A model generated the notes under the pieces. The model made no database searches, had not been told where the DNA came from, and worked only from the letters and a program-made list of their open reading frames with translations. Shown one piece after another: positions 8,199 through 16,611 of a stretch of 45,896 nucleotides of DNA. Both the position numbers and the translations under genes were made by a program. Every line of letters starts with the position of its first letter. Position 1 is the stretch's first letter. Where the stretch lies: the NCBI GenBank assembly GCA_009841165.1, contig VXMI01000143.1:1-45896 (forward strand), in the 5' to 3' direction. The stretch is from Gemmatimonadota bacterium. Lineage in GTDB: Bacteria > Gemmatimonadota > Gemmatimonadetes > Longimicrobiales > Gaopeijiaceae.

Positions 8199-9934
8199 CA
8201 GCCGGCCGGCCTGTACCCGGGCCCTCTCACGATCCGTCCCGGCTTCGCGCCCGTGTGCTCGCCACCCCGCAACACCGCCACTCCGTTCACAAACACCTCC
8301 TCGACGCCCACCGAGAGCTGGTGCGGATCCTCGAAGGTGGCCCGGTCCCCGACGGTCGCCGGATCGAAGACGACCACGTCCGCGTACATCCCCGCCCTGA
8401 GAAGGCCCCGGTCCTGGATCGACAGCCGGGTCGCGACCGCGGAAGTCATCTTGCGGATGGCATCCTCCAGGGTGACGACGCCCTCGTCCCGCACGTACTT
8501 GCCCAGGATGCGCGGATACGTGCCGTACGACCGGGGGTGGACCATCGCGGTCGCGCTGTCGGGGTCGAAGCCGGAGGCGTCGGTCCCGATCTTGATCCAG
8601 GGCTGCTGCAGCTGCAGCGCCACGTTGGCCTCGTCCATCATGAAGACGATCATGCCCGCCTGGCCGCCGGTCATGAGGATCACCTCGATCGCCGCGTCGA
8701 CCCAGTCGACGCCCATCTGCTCCGCGACCTCGGCGACCCGCATGCCCACGAAGCCGGCCGCGCCGCTGGGTTCGCCGTCCGGGCCCACTTCGGCCACCGA
8801 CGTGATCATGACGCCCTCCGGTGTGGACAGCACGCCCAGGTTCTCCCAGTCCGCCGTGTCCGCCAGGACCTCGTCGTGGATGCGCTGCCGGGTCTCGGGA
8901 TCACGCAGGTTGTCGAGGAGCGCGCCGTCCTCCGACGCCCATGGCGGCAGCAGCGCGGGGAGTCCGGTCCCGCCGGCCGTGTACGGGTACATGTTGGCCT
9001 GCACGTCGAACCCGGCCGCACGCGCCGAGTCGATCCTGGCGATCGCCAGCGCGGCCTTGTGGTAGTTGCGAACGCCCGCCGCCTTCAGGTGGTAGATCTC
9101 CACCGGCACGCCGCCCCGCTCCCCGATCTCGATGGCCTCGTCGATCGCTTCCAGGAAACGGTCCGCCTCGGAGCGCATGTGCGTGATGTACACGCCGCCG
9201 TAGGGCGCCGACGCCGCGACCACCTCGCCCAGCTCTTCCGCGCTCGCGAAGTTACCGGGCGGATAGATCAGGGCGGTGGCTACACCGAAGGCGCCGCCCT
9301 CCATCGCCCACCGGGTCACCTTGCGCATGGTGTCGAGCTGGGTCTCGCTCGGCGGCCCGCCCGCCTCGCCCATCGCATAGACGCGCACGGTCGTCGCGCC
9401 CACGAACGACCCGAAGTTCGGCGACGCGCCGTTGGCCCACATCGCGTTCAGCCAGGCGTCGAAGCCCCGCGGGCCCGAGAAGTCGTGCCGCTCGCCCTGC
9501 GCCTCGGGGTCGACCAGCCCGGCGCCTGCATCCGTATTCGCGTTGGCGGGCGCGTTCGTCCACCCCTCGCCCATGATCTCGGTCGTAATGCCCTGGGTGA
9601 TCTTGCCCAGCAGCCGCCCGTCGCCGTTCAGCAGGGGCCCGCGCGCGTGCGACAGGATGTCGATGAAGCCGGGCGCGACCACCTTCCCGGAAGCGTCGAC
9701 CCGGGTCCCGGCATCGACCTCCGCCAGGCCGCCCGCGGGCGTCACCGCCGCGATCCGGTCGCCGCGAATGCCGACGTCGCCATGGAACCAGGCCGCCCCC
9801 GTGCCGTCCACGACGCGGCCGCCCTCGATGACCACGTCCATCGGGCCGCTGGCGCCGCTATCCGCGCAGGCGCACAGCAGGACCGGCACGCCAAGCGCAA
9901 GCAAGCCTGCCGGCGCCCGAAACTTCGCTCTCAT
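8198..9934 (-). CDS. N-acyl-D-amino-acid deacylase, amidohydrolase superfamily, lipoprotein
   Basis: Candidate starts are GTG 9943, ATG 9940 and ATG 9934; GGGAG eight bases before 9934 favours MRAKFRAP (578 residues). The N-terminus is a signal with lipobox LLCAC. The sequence follows D-aminoacylases: GGRVVDGTG, VVAPGFID, GEGW, THMRSEADR, YHLKAAG, GTDASGF and a C-terminal ADVVVFDP. The first metal motif reads DILSH instead of the usual DxHxH, so the first histidine is a leucine, and the bridging Cys region reads MGEGW. The other His and Asp ligands are present. Some deacylase subfamilies may share these changes, so activity is still plausible. The product would feed the DadA-like enzyme directly downstream. 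Confidence 0.87.
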   Translation of the reverse strand: MRAKFRAPAGLLALGVPVLLCACADSGASGPMDVVIEGGRVVDGTGAAWFHGDVGIRGDRIAAVTPAGGLAEVDAGTRVDASGKVVAPGFIDILSHARGPLLNGDGRLLGKITQGITTEIMGEGWTNAPANANTDAGAGLVDPEAQGERHDFSGPRGFDAWLNAMWANGASPNFGSFVGATTVRVYAMGEAGGPPSETQLDTMRKVTRWAMEGGAFGVATALIYPPGNFASAEELGEVVAASAPYGGVYITHMRSEADRFLEAIDEAIEIGERGGVPVEIYHLKAAGVRNYHKAALAIARIDSARAAGFDVQANMYPYTAGGTGLPALLPPWASEDGALLDNLRDPETRQRIHDEVLADTADWENLGVLSTPEGVMITSVAEVGPDGEPSGAAGFVGMRVAEVAEQMGVDWVDAAIEVILMTGGQAGMIVFMMDEANVALQLQQPWIKIGTDASGFDPDSATAMVHPRSYGTYPRILGKYVRDEGVVTLEDAIRKMTSAVATRLSIQDRGLLRAGMYADVVVFDPATVGDRATFEDPHQLSVGVEEVFVNGVAVLRGGEHTGAKPGRIVRGPGYRPAG

Positions 9935-9947
9935 CCTCATCACTCCC

Positions 9948-11219
9948 TCAGTTCTCTCGCTCGTAGACCAGCTGCCCGCCCACGTACACGCGGGTCGCCC
10001 AGGTCAGAATGCTCAGCGGATCGCCGTCGAAGACGACCACGTCCGCGTCCTTGCCGACCTCCAGGCTGCCGAGGCGGTCGGCCACCCCCAGCACCTCGGC
10101 GGGACTCAGCGTAACCGCCCGCAGCACGTCGGCCTCGCTCATCCCGTGGCCGCGCGCGATCGACGCGTCGATCAGCAGCCACTGACCCGCCACGCCCGGG
10201 CCGAACCGTCCGAACCCCCGCGAGAAGCTGGCCAGCGAGACGTGCACCCCGGCCTCGTTGAGCCACACCGCGTTGCGCTCGTCGACGCCTCCGTAATCCC
10301 CCGGATCCGGAATCTCCTCGCCCGAGATGTACGGGTGCGAGATCGGGCCCAGGACGACCGGAATCCCGCGGTCCGCAAGCTCGTCGCGCATCTGGTGCGC
10401 GCCCGCGCCGGCATCGATCACCAGCTCGAAGCCGAACTCCTCGGCCAGCTCGATCGCCACCCGGATGTCGCGCGTCGCGTTGGCCTGCACGCGCGCCGGT
10501 ATCTCGCCCCGGAGCATCCGTGCCAGCGCCTCCATGCCGAGGTTGCGGGGACCCGCGTCCGCTGCGTCCGAAGTCGCCATCCACTCCTGCGCCCGCACCA
10601 ACAGATCCCGCAGCTGCGCCACGACCGCCATCCGCGTCGAGGGCGACCGCGATTGCTCGCGGTAGGTCGACGCCGGCCGACCCCCCAGCGTGATGTCGAT
10701 CGCCGCGGGCTCGCGCACGATCAGGTCGTCAAAACGCGCGCCGGCCGTCTTCACCACCGCGCCCTGTCCGCCGACCACCGTCGCATCTCCCGGCCCGATG
10801 TACGTCGCCGTCACACCCCCCGACAGCAGCTCGCGCACCCGAATCTCGCCGGCCTCTCCCGACCCGAACGTCCCGAACGGCGCAAACGCCTCGATGATCC
10901 GCAGCTCGGGCGTCAGCGGACTGGGCACCTCGTTCATGTCCTCGCCCGCGATCCCGTAGTAGCTCATCGCGTCGATAATCCCGGGCATCACCACGCTCCC
11001 GGTCACGTCCACGACCTCCGCGCCCGCGGGAATGTCCACGTCCACGCCAACCGCGGCGATCCGGCCATCCACGAACAGCACCGTCCCCCCTGGCACGGGT
11101 TCCGATGAGATGGGGTAAACCAGCCCCCCGGTAAGGGCAACGGCCTGTGCCTGGACATCGGCCCGCCCGCCATCGAGCGCGGCCATGGCCAATACGGCCA
11201 CCCCGATCGCCCTGATCAT
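9948..11219 (-). CDS. Amidohydrolase-like protein lacking metal ligands (probable pseudoenzyme)
   Basis: This 423-residue protein aligns along its length with the upstream gene product (11216-12439). Shared landmarks are the VVMPGxxD turn, LNE/MNEVPSP, the KTxG segment, RNLGMEAL and the ending DRLGSLEVGKDADVVV. Every metal-ligand position is changed. H-S-H becomes M85-S-Y87, HVHQAHD becomes QANATRD, the second His pair becomes IDAGAG, and TFHTDDP becomes VSLASFS. Its ATG (11219) overlaps the previous TGA in ATGA, so the two are made together, probably as a complex of active and inactive subunits. A signal peptide (MIRAIGVAVLAMAAL) suggests export. I see no catalytic function to assign. Confidence 0.85.
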   Translation of the reverse strand: MIRAIGVAVLAMAALDGGRADVQAQAVALTGGLVYPISSEPVPGGTVLFVDGRIAAVGVDVDIPAGAEVVDVTGSVVMPGIIDAMSYYGIAGEDMNEVPSPLTPELRIIEAFAPFGTFGSGEAGEIRVRELLSGGVTATYIGPGDATVVGGQGAVVKTAGARFDDLIVREPAAIDITLGGRPASTYREQSRSPSTRMAVVAQLRDLLVRAQEWMATSDAADAGPRNLGMEALARMLRGEIPARVQANATRDIRVAIELAEEFGFELVIDAGAGAHQMRDELADRGIPVVLGPISHPYISGEEIPDPGDYGGVDERNAVWLNEAGVHVSLASFSRGFGRFGPGVAGQWLLIDASIARGHGMSEADVLRAVTLSPAEVLGVADRLGSLEVGKDADVVVFDGDPLSILTWATRVYVGGQLVYEREN

Positions 11220-12439
11220 GGCACCTCTCCTTCCCGGTCGTACGCGACCATCCCGTTGACGTACACCCGTGTCACCAGCGTGCTGACCTCGTACCACGTC
11301 CCGTTCAGCACGACGATGTCGGCGTCCTTGCCCACCTCCAGGCTCCCCAGGCGGTCCTCCACCCCGGCGATCGCGGCCGGGTTGATCGTCACCGCCTCGA
11401 GCGCGTCCTGCTCGGTCATCCCGTAGCGCATGCCCAGCCCGGCGTTGCCGCGCTGCCACTTCGAGCCCACCACCGGGTCGTCGGTGTGGAAGGTGAAGCG
11501 GACGCCCTTCTCGTTCATCAGCGTGCCCGTGGCCATGACCTCGTCGGCCAGCGCGATGCGGGTGAAGAGCGGCATCCCGATCACGTCGATCCCGGCCTCG
11601 GCGATGTCGTCGGCGACCTTGTAGGCCTCGGTCGAGTGGTGGATCGCGAGCGAGAAGTCGAACTCCTGCGACAGGCGAATGATCGCGAGGATGTCGTGCG
11701 CCTGGTGGACGTGGGCGCGTATCCGGTCCTCGCCGGTCAGCACACGGACCACGGCCTCCATGGCGAGGTCGCGCGGCGGGGCCGGTCCCTCCCGGCCACC
11801 CTCCTCCCACGCGTCCCAACGGGCCTGGTACTCCTGCGCCTCGATGAACTTGGCGCGAAGCAGGGCGGTGACCGCCATACTGGTCGTCGGCGACTGGTCG
11901 GGACGCTTCCGTCCCATCGCGATCTTGAGGCCGCCGCGCTCCTTCACGATGCGTTCGTCTATTGACTCGCCCCACGTCTTGATCACGATCGCCTGCCCGC
12001 TCGAGACCTCGCCGCTGCCGGGCCCGGTGATGACCGTGGTGACACCGCCCTTGACGGCGCCCTTCCAGAACGCGTCGTCGGGCGACAGCACGTCGCGAAT
12101 ACGGTGCTGCGGCCCGAACCGGATCGGGAACTCATTGAGGTCGCGGCTGTCGGCGCCGATGTGGGAGTGGTTGTCCAGCATGCCGGGCATGACGACCATG
12201 CCGCTCACGTCCACCACCTCGGCGTCGCCGGGCGGCGGGAGGTCCGCGCCCAGCGCCGTGATCACGCCGTCCTGGAAGACAATCGTGCCGTTCTCGATCG
12301 CGGGCCCGGCGGCCGTGTGGATACGCGCGCCGACCAGCGCGACGGGGGTGGATTGGGAGGCGGCGGGGGTGGGAGCGGCGCCAGATGCGGCCACCATGGC
12401 CCCGAATGTCAACCCCACATTACATTTTGTAAATCGCAC
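11216..12439 (-). CDS. Exported metal-dependent amidohydrolase
   Basis: The GTG at 12439 is the best start: AAAGGAGG lies 8 bases upstream, giving a 407-residue protein with an N-terminal signal. The metal site is intact, with H91-S-H93 in MLDNHSHIG, the HVHQAHD segment, IHHSTEAY, and Asp in FHTDDPVVG. This architecture fits the imidazolonepropionase/prolidase-like amidohydrolases that cut amide or dipeptide bonds; the substrate is not identifiable. It lies 63 bases after the M19 dipeptidase and overlaps the inactive paralogue downstream. The first codons lie inside a 21-bp tandem repeat (12407-12448), which also forms TTACA-TTT-TGTAA. Confidence 0.88.
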   Translation of the reverse strand: MRFTKCNVGLTFGAMVAASGAAPTPAASQSTPVALVGARIHTAAGPAIENGTIVFQDGVITALGADLPPPGDAEVVDVSGMVVMPGMLDNHSHIGADSRDLNEFPIRFGPQHRIRDVLSPDDAFWKGAVKGGVTTVITGPGSGEVSSGQAIVIKTWGESIDERIVKERGGLKIAMGRKRPDQSPTTSMAVTALLRAKFIEAQEYQARWDAWEEGGREGPAPPRDLAMEAVVRVLTGEDRIRAHVHQAHDILAIIRLSQEFDFSLAIHHSTEAYKVADDIAEAGIDVIGMPLFTRIALADEVMATGTLMNEKGVRFTFHTDDPVVGSKWQRGNAGLGMRYGMTEQDALEAVTINPAAIAGVEDRLGSLEVGKDADIVVLNGTWYEVSTLVTRVYVNGMVAYDREGEVP

Positions 12440-12448
12440 GTTACATTC
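12407..12448. repeat. Two tandem 21-bp AT-rich units over a gene start
   Basis: On the plus strand the unit at 12407 (TGTCAACCCCACA, TTACATTT) is followed at once by a unit at 12428 (TGTAAATCGCACG, TTACATTC). Each begins TGTxAA and ends TTACAT, with an 8-base spacer, so each is also an imperfect inverted repeat. Related units occur at 21911-21952 and 29833-29868. Here the repeat codes for residues 1-12 of the amidohydrolase and runs back to its Shine-Dalgarno. Confidence 0.65.
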
Positions 12449-12502
12449 CTCCTTTCGCAATCCCTCTCACAAGCAAGCCGCGGATGCGCGCGGAACCCCC
12501 GC

Positions 12503-13723
12503 TCACGCCGCCCAGATCTCACCCAGCACCCGCTGGAAGTTCCCGCCCAGAATCCCGCGTATGTGATCGTCGGTGTAGCCGCGCTCGATCAGCCCCTCGG
12601 TCAGGTCGAACACGCGCTTCGGGTGGTCCACCCCCTCGATGTCGATCTTCTCGCGGAAGGCGTACGAGCCCTTGTACGCGGCCTTGAGCCGCTCGTACTC
12701 GTCGGTGGGCAGGTCGTCGTAGCCGTGCAGGTCGATGTCGCTGCCGATCCCGAGGTGCTCTACGCCCACCAGATCGCGCACGTGGTCGTAGTGGTCGAAG
12801 AAGTCCACGAGCGTGGTCGGCTCCCGGTCGAGCACGAACATGCGCACGCCGGTGATCCCCATCACCCCGCCGGTCGCAGCCATCGCCCGGATCGCCTCGT
12901 CGGTCTTGGTGCGCGGGTGGCCGCCCGACAGCTCCCGGCTGTTCGAGTGCGTCAGGAGAACGGGGCGCGACGAGACCTCGCAGGCGTCGAGCGTGGTCCG
13001 GTCACCGCAGTGCGAGACGTCGACCGCCATCCCGACCTCGTTCATGCGCTGCACGATCGCGATCCCGAAGTCCGAGATGCCGCCGTCGATCCGTTCGGTG
13101 GCACCGTTGCCGATCATGTTCCGCTCATTGTAGGTGAGCTGCGAGACGCGCTGCCCGAGCCCGTGAAAAAGGTTCACGTCGTCGGGGCTGTGGAAGTGCG
13201 ACGAGGTCTGGGTGCCGATCAGGATGCCCACGCGCCCGGAGCCGTGCACGCTGGCCAGATCCTCGGCGGAGTCGATGCGCACGAAGAGGTCGGGCCGGGC
13301 CGCGATCATTGCGTTGTACCCCGCGACGAAGAGCAGGGTGTTGCGGTACTGGTCGGCGAAGTCGCGCCCCCCGATCCCCACTCCAATGTGGAAGACGTCG
13401 ATCTCCGAGTCGCGGAACTCCTGCTCCTCCGCGGCGGTCATGCCGGACAGATCCGACCCCCACCGCTGCCGCACGGACGACGAGATGGCAAGCGGCGAGA
13501 GCATGTCGATCACGAGCGACCCGGCGACCAGGTCGACGCACCGGGTGGAGTACTCCTGGGGGGTTCCGGCCAGACCGTCACGGCGGCGAGCCACCAGCTT
13601 GACGCGGCCGAGGCTTAGGAATGGGGCGGCGATGGCGAGGCCTGCAGCTCCACCGGCGGCTTTCACCATGGTCCGACGGGTCAGCATTGCGGTCGGTCTC
13701 GGATGGGCGCTGTCTTTACTCAT
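12503..13723 (-). CDS. Membrane dipeptidase, M19 (renal dipeptidase) family, Tat-exported
   Basis: The 406-residue form starting MSKDS (13723) carries a twin-arginine signal, LTRRTMVKAAGG, followed by a hydrophobic stretch. An ATG at 13735 would add four residues. M19 features include VIDMLSP at the usual DxHxD position, FHIGVGIGG, VDVSHCGDRT, LTHSNSR and LGIGSDIDLHG. Metal site 1 reads D-M-L rather than D-G-H, so ligand loss there should be checked. M19 enzymes hydrolyse dipeptides and often accept a C-terminal D-residue. The first codons overlap the end of vapC by 8 bases, so the gene appears coupled to the toxin-antitoxin pair. Downstream genes process D-amino acids, which fits release of D-residues from dipeptides. 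Confidence 0.88.
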   Translation of the reverse strand: MSKDSAHPRPTAMLTRRTMVKAAGGAAGLAIAAPFLSLGRVKLVARRRDGLAGTPQEYSTRCVDLVAGSLVIDMLSPLAISSSVRQRWGSDLSGMTAAEEQEFRDSEIDVFHIGVGIGGRDFADQYRNTLLFVAGYNAMIAARPDLFVRIDSAEDLASVHGSGRVGILIGTQTSSHFHSPDDVNLFHGLGQRVSQLTYNERNMIGNGATERIDGGISDFGIAIVQRMNEVGMAVDVSHCGDRTTLDACEVSSRPVLLTHSNSRELSGGHPRTKTDEAIRAMAATGGVMGITGVRMFVLDREPTTLVDFFDHYDHVRDLVGVEHLGIGSDIDLHGYDDLPTDEYERLKAAYKGSYAFREKIDIEGVDHPKRVFDLTEGLIERGYTDDHIRGILGGNFQRVLGEIWAA

Positions 13724-14165
13724 GTGGCTTCTCATGTACTCGAAGACTCGTTTTCGGAACGGTTTCGACCTGCATGTACCGAGCAGCGCGAATCAGCGCG
13801 CGGTCGAGCGTCGCAAGTTGAACACCACGCCTCATGGCCAGCTCAAGATAGGCTGCGTCATAGGTGCTGAGGCTGCATTCGCGGGCCAGCAGCAGGGTTT
13901 CTCGCAGCGCACGCTCATCGGTCTCGGTATCGGTGACTATTGCAAGCCTTCGCAGGAGATGGAGATAGGTCGCGACCTTCGCCTTCGCAATGCGCTTCAT
14001 CCTTTCGGCGCGCACCAGAACATTGCCGATTTCCAGGTGCCAGATCCCTGGGACCAGCGCACCCTCGCTCCTCAGCCGGTCCAGCAGTGCCTCGGTCTCC
14101 GGCGTACCCTGGTCCGGGAACAGCCATGTAGCCGTCACTGAGCAGTCGAGTACGAACGCGCTCAT
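13716..14165 (-). CDS. vapC: PIN-domain toxin (VapC type)
   Basis: The 149-residue product has the four acidic PIN residues in order: D7 (FVLDCS), E45 (WHLEIGN), D103 (TYDAAYLELA) and D121 (TLDRAL). VapC toxins are Mg2+-dependent ribonucleases, usually cutting tRNA or rRNA, and are held inactive by the partner antitoxin. The ATG overlaps the antitoxin's TGA (ATGA), the usual coupling. The end runs 8 bases into the dipeptidase gene, so the toxin lies at the head of a catabolic operon. The site looks intact, so it is probably functional. Confidence 0.9.
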   Translation of the reverse strand: MSAFVLDCSVTATWLFPDQGTPETEALLDRLRSEGALVPGIWHLEIGNVLVRAERMKRIAKAKVATYLHLLRRLAIVTDTETDERALRETLLLARECSLSTYDAAYLELAMRRGVQLATLDRALIRAARYMQVETVPKTSLRVHEKPHE

Positions 14166-14401
14166 GGACGCCCCTCGTCCCGCAGTTCCTTCCAGTCCAA
14201 ATCGCCGAGAGTGACGCCCTCGCGTATGGACCGAAGCTCCCGAATCGCGTCGGCGACATCGCGCCTGTCCGGCTGCTCAACCGGAACGAGGCGCGCAACG
14301 GGCACACCTCGTCTGGTTATCAGGACCTCCTCACCCTTGGCCACCTTCTTGAGCAACGACGAAAGGTGTGTCTTGGCATCGAACGCACCAACCGTGATCA
14401 T
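14162..14401 (-). CDS. vapB: Phd/YefM-family antitoxin (VapB role)
   Basis: The ATG at 14401 (MITVGAFDAKTHLSSLL) has AAGGAGG five bases upstream and gives 79 residues, the usual length. The N-terminal half matches the Phd/YefM DNA-binding fold (AKTHLSSLLKKVAKGEEVLITRRGVPVARLVP). The acidic C-terminus (LDWKELRDEGRP) would wrap the toxin. Such antitoxins repress their own promoter by binding a palindrome, and a perfect one lies directly upstream at 14428-14446. Confidence 0.9.
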   Translation of the reverse strand: MITVGAFDAKTHLSSLLKKVAKGEEVLITRRGVPVARLVPVEQPDRRDVADAIRELRSIREGVTLGDLDWKELRDEGRP

Positions 14402-14427
14402 GTGATCCTCCTTGGGAGAAACAGACA

Positions 14428-14446
14428 ACTAGTTTAGTAAACTAGT
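14428..14446. promoter_or_regulatory. Perfect 19-bp palindrome, probable vapBC operator
   Basis: ACTAGTTTA-G-TAAACTAGT is a perfect inverted repeat (9+1+9). It begins 27 bases before the antitoxin ATG and overlaps the predicted -10 box. Type II antitoxins of this family autoregulate through such sites. Confidence 0.75.
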
Positions 14447-14472
14447 ATATACATGATCTGCGGTCTCACCAA
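14444..14472 (-). promoter_or_regulatory. Predicted vapBC/D-amino-acid operon promoter
   Basis: On the minus strand TTGGTG (14472-14467) and TATACT (14449-14444) are separated by 17 bases, a good sigma70-type match in an AT-rich patch. The palindromic operator overlaps the -10. Transcription from here could run through vapB, vapC and the five following catabolic genes, because the gaps in the run are short. Confidence 0.55.
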
Positions 14473-14527
14473 GCCCCGGGGGGAATTCACAAGGGCCGCT
14501 GCGCCAGGCCACGCGGGTGTGACTCTC

Positions 14528-16585
14528 CTAGCTCGCCATCCCCCGATACCGGTCGAACCACCCGACGATGTACTTGATCTTCTGCATGAAGTGGCTCGGC
14601 CGCACCCGGATCCCATGCGGCTCGCCCGGCACCTTCACCAGCACCGCCTCCACACCCTCGAGCTTGAGCGCCTGGAAGTACTGGTCCGACTCCGACATCG
14701 GCGTACGGTAGTCCTCCACGCCCGTCATGACCATGGTCGGCGTCGTCACGTTGCCGACCAGCGAGATCGGCGAGCGGGACATGTAGTGCTCAGGATCCTC
14801 CCAGGGCATCGACGGGAACCAGTACTTCGACACCGTGATCGGAATGTCCGCGCTCACCGCGAAGCTGTACCAGTTGATCACCGGGTAGAGCACGGCCGCC
14901 GCCTTGTAGCGGTCGGTCATGCCGATCGACCACGACGACAGGACCCCACCGCCCGAGCCGCCAGTGATGTAGAGCTGCTCCGGGTCCACGTACCCGAGTT
15001 CGATCACCGCATCCACACCCGAGTCGAGGTCATGGAAGTCGTTGCCGGGGTATGAGTGGTGGATGAGGTTGCCGAATTCCTCGCCGTACGAAGTGCTCCC
15101 CCGCGGGTTGGTATAGAGCACGACGTAGCCTGCGGAAGCCATCGACTGCTTCTCTATGTCGAACCTGTCGCCGTAGTTCGCGAACGGCCCGCCGTGGATC
15201 TCCAGGATCAGCGGATAGCGCCGCGACGGATCGAATCCGGGGGGCTTGATGATCCACCCATGGATGTCGAGGCCATCGTGCGACGAGGGCCACCACAGCT
15301 CCTCCACCTCGCCGAGCGTCTTGTGCGCCAGCACGTCGTCGTTGACACTCGTGAGCACCCGGACATCCCGGTCGGCTCCGACCGCAACCTCGCTGAGCAT
15401 GGCGGGCGTCGAGACCGTAAGCGCGAAGGTCCCCCGCGGGCCCACCGAGAAGCTTCCGCCCCCGTACGCCGACCCGCTTCCGCCCATGTTCTCGGCCACG
15501 ACGTGCACCTCGTCGCTGCCGGGCTCGACGTACGCAACCCTGGTATTCCCCATGTCCGCGTAGGAGAAATACAGCCGCCCCGAATCAGGCGACCAGGCGA
15601 GGCCGCCCACGGAGCGGTCGAGCCGGGCGGCTACCTGGCGCGCGTCCGATCCGTCGCGGTTCGCCATGTACAGCCCCGTCACCTGGTAGCCCTGGTAGCG
15701 GTCGTCGAAACCGGTGTAGGCGATCCAGCGACCATCGGGTGACACCGCGACGCCCCCGTCGGGCCCGTTGCGGTCCGTCAGCGCGCTGATCTCCCCGTCC
15801 AGGGAGATCTCGTAGATCTCGGTGTTGCGGTTTTCCAGCTCCCAGTCCGGGTGCCGGTTTGCCTCGATCAGCACCGACGCGCCATCGGGCGACCACACCG
15901 GCCGCCCCCTCCCCGAGCGTCCCACATAGCCACCGTGGTGAAAGTCGCCACTCGTGATCTGGCGCGGCGTGCCGCCATCGGAGGGGATCACGAAGAGGTG
16001 GGTGAATCCGTGCTCCAGGTCGCCCGCACCATCGAAGCGGTGCACCAGTTCGTGGATCACGCGCGCCGGTTCCGCCCATTCGACCCCCTCGGGCGGGTCC
16101 GGCATGGAGATCAGTTGCATCCCCGCCTGCGGCACGAAGGAGGAATAGACGATCATGCTGCCGTCCGGCGACCACGCGGGCACCCGCGGTTCCTCGGCGA
16201 GGTTCGTGATCCGCGTGGTGGCCCCCGTGTCCATCCAGCGGACGTGCAGCTGGGGCGTTCCGGTCTCGTCCGATATGTACAGGAGGCGCTGCCCGTCCGG
16301 TGACCAGCGCGGCCAGCTGTCCGCCTGCTTGCCGGTGGTAAGGGAACGCTGTCCCGAACCGTTGTCGTTCATGATCCACAGGTTCGAGAAGTTGCGATCG
16401 GTGTGCGGGTCCGACCATTGCCGGACAAAAACGATCTGCGAGCCGTCCGGCGAAACCTGCGGGTCGCTGACAAACTCCAGGTCGAAGACATCTTCGGCGG
16501 TGAGCACATCCATGTCCCTCTGCGCCAGGGCGCTCGCGGGAACCGCGACGGAGGCAACGACGGCAACGATCAGCAACCGGTTCAT
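14528..16585 (-). CDS. Exported S9-family prolyl oligopeptidase / acylaminoacyl-peptidase-like
   Basis: This 685-residue protein has a signal peptide ending ALAQ. Residues ~30-420 form a propeller with repeated SPDG motifs (VSPDGSQIVFV, WSPDGQRLL, WSPDGSMIVY, VSPDGRWIAY), as in DPP IV- and TolB-like families. The catalytic domain has EIHGGPFANYGD, the elbow G-G-S544-G-G-G, Asp625 (GVEDYRTP) and His657 (GEPHGIR), a complete triad. S9C enzymes release dipeptides or acylated residues from short peptides. AGGAG lies ~9 bases before the ATG at 16585. It ends 126 bases before the vapB start region. Confidence 0.93.
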   Translation of the reverse strand: MNRLLIVAVVASVAVPASALAQRDMDVLTAEDVFDLEFVSDPQVSPDGSQIVFVRQWSDPHTDRNFSNLWIMNDNGSGQRSLTTGKQADSWPRWSPDGQRLLYISDETGTPQLHVRWMDTGATTRITNLAEEPRVPAWSPDGSMIVYSSFVPQAGMQLISMPDPPEGVEWAEPARVIHELVHRFDGAGDLEHGFTHLFVIPSDGGTPRQITSGDFHHGGYVGRSGRGRPVWSPDGASVLIEANRHPDWELENRNTEIYEISLDGEISALTDRNGPDGGVAVSPDGRWIAYTGFDDRYQGYQVTGLYMANRDGSDARQVAARLDRSVGGLAWSPDSGRLYFSYADMGNTRVAYVEPGSDEVHVVAENMGGSGSAYGGGSFSVGPRGTFALTVSTPAMLSEVAVGADRDVRVLTSVNDDVLAHKTLGEVEELWWPSSHDGLDIHGWIIKPPGFDPSRRYPLILEIHGGPFANYGDRFDIEKQSMASAGYVVLYTNPRGSTSYGEEFGNLIHHSYPGNDFHDLDSGVDAVIELGYVDPEQLYITGGSGGGVLSSWSIGMTDRYKAAAVLYPVINWYSFAVSADIPITVSKYWFPSMPWEDPEHYMSRSPISLVGNVTTPTMVMTGVEDYRTPMSESDQYFQALKLEGVEAVLVKVPGEPHGIRVRPSHFMQKIKYIVGWFDRYRGMAS

Positions 16586-16611
16586 GGGGGGTTTTCTCCT
16601 GCGTTCGGGTA

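Noticed and set aside
9948-11219. Calling the second amidohydrolase an active enzyme
   Set aside because: All metal-ligand positions visible by alignment with its neighbour are substituted.
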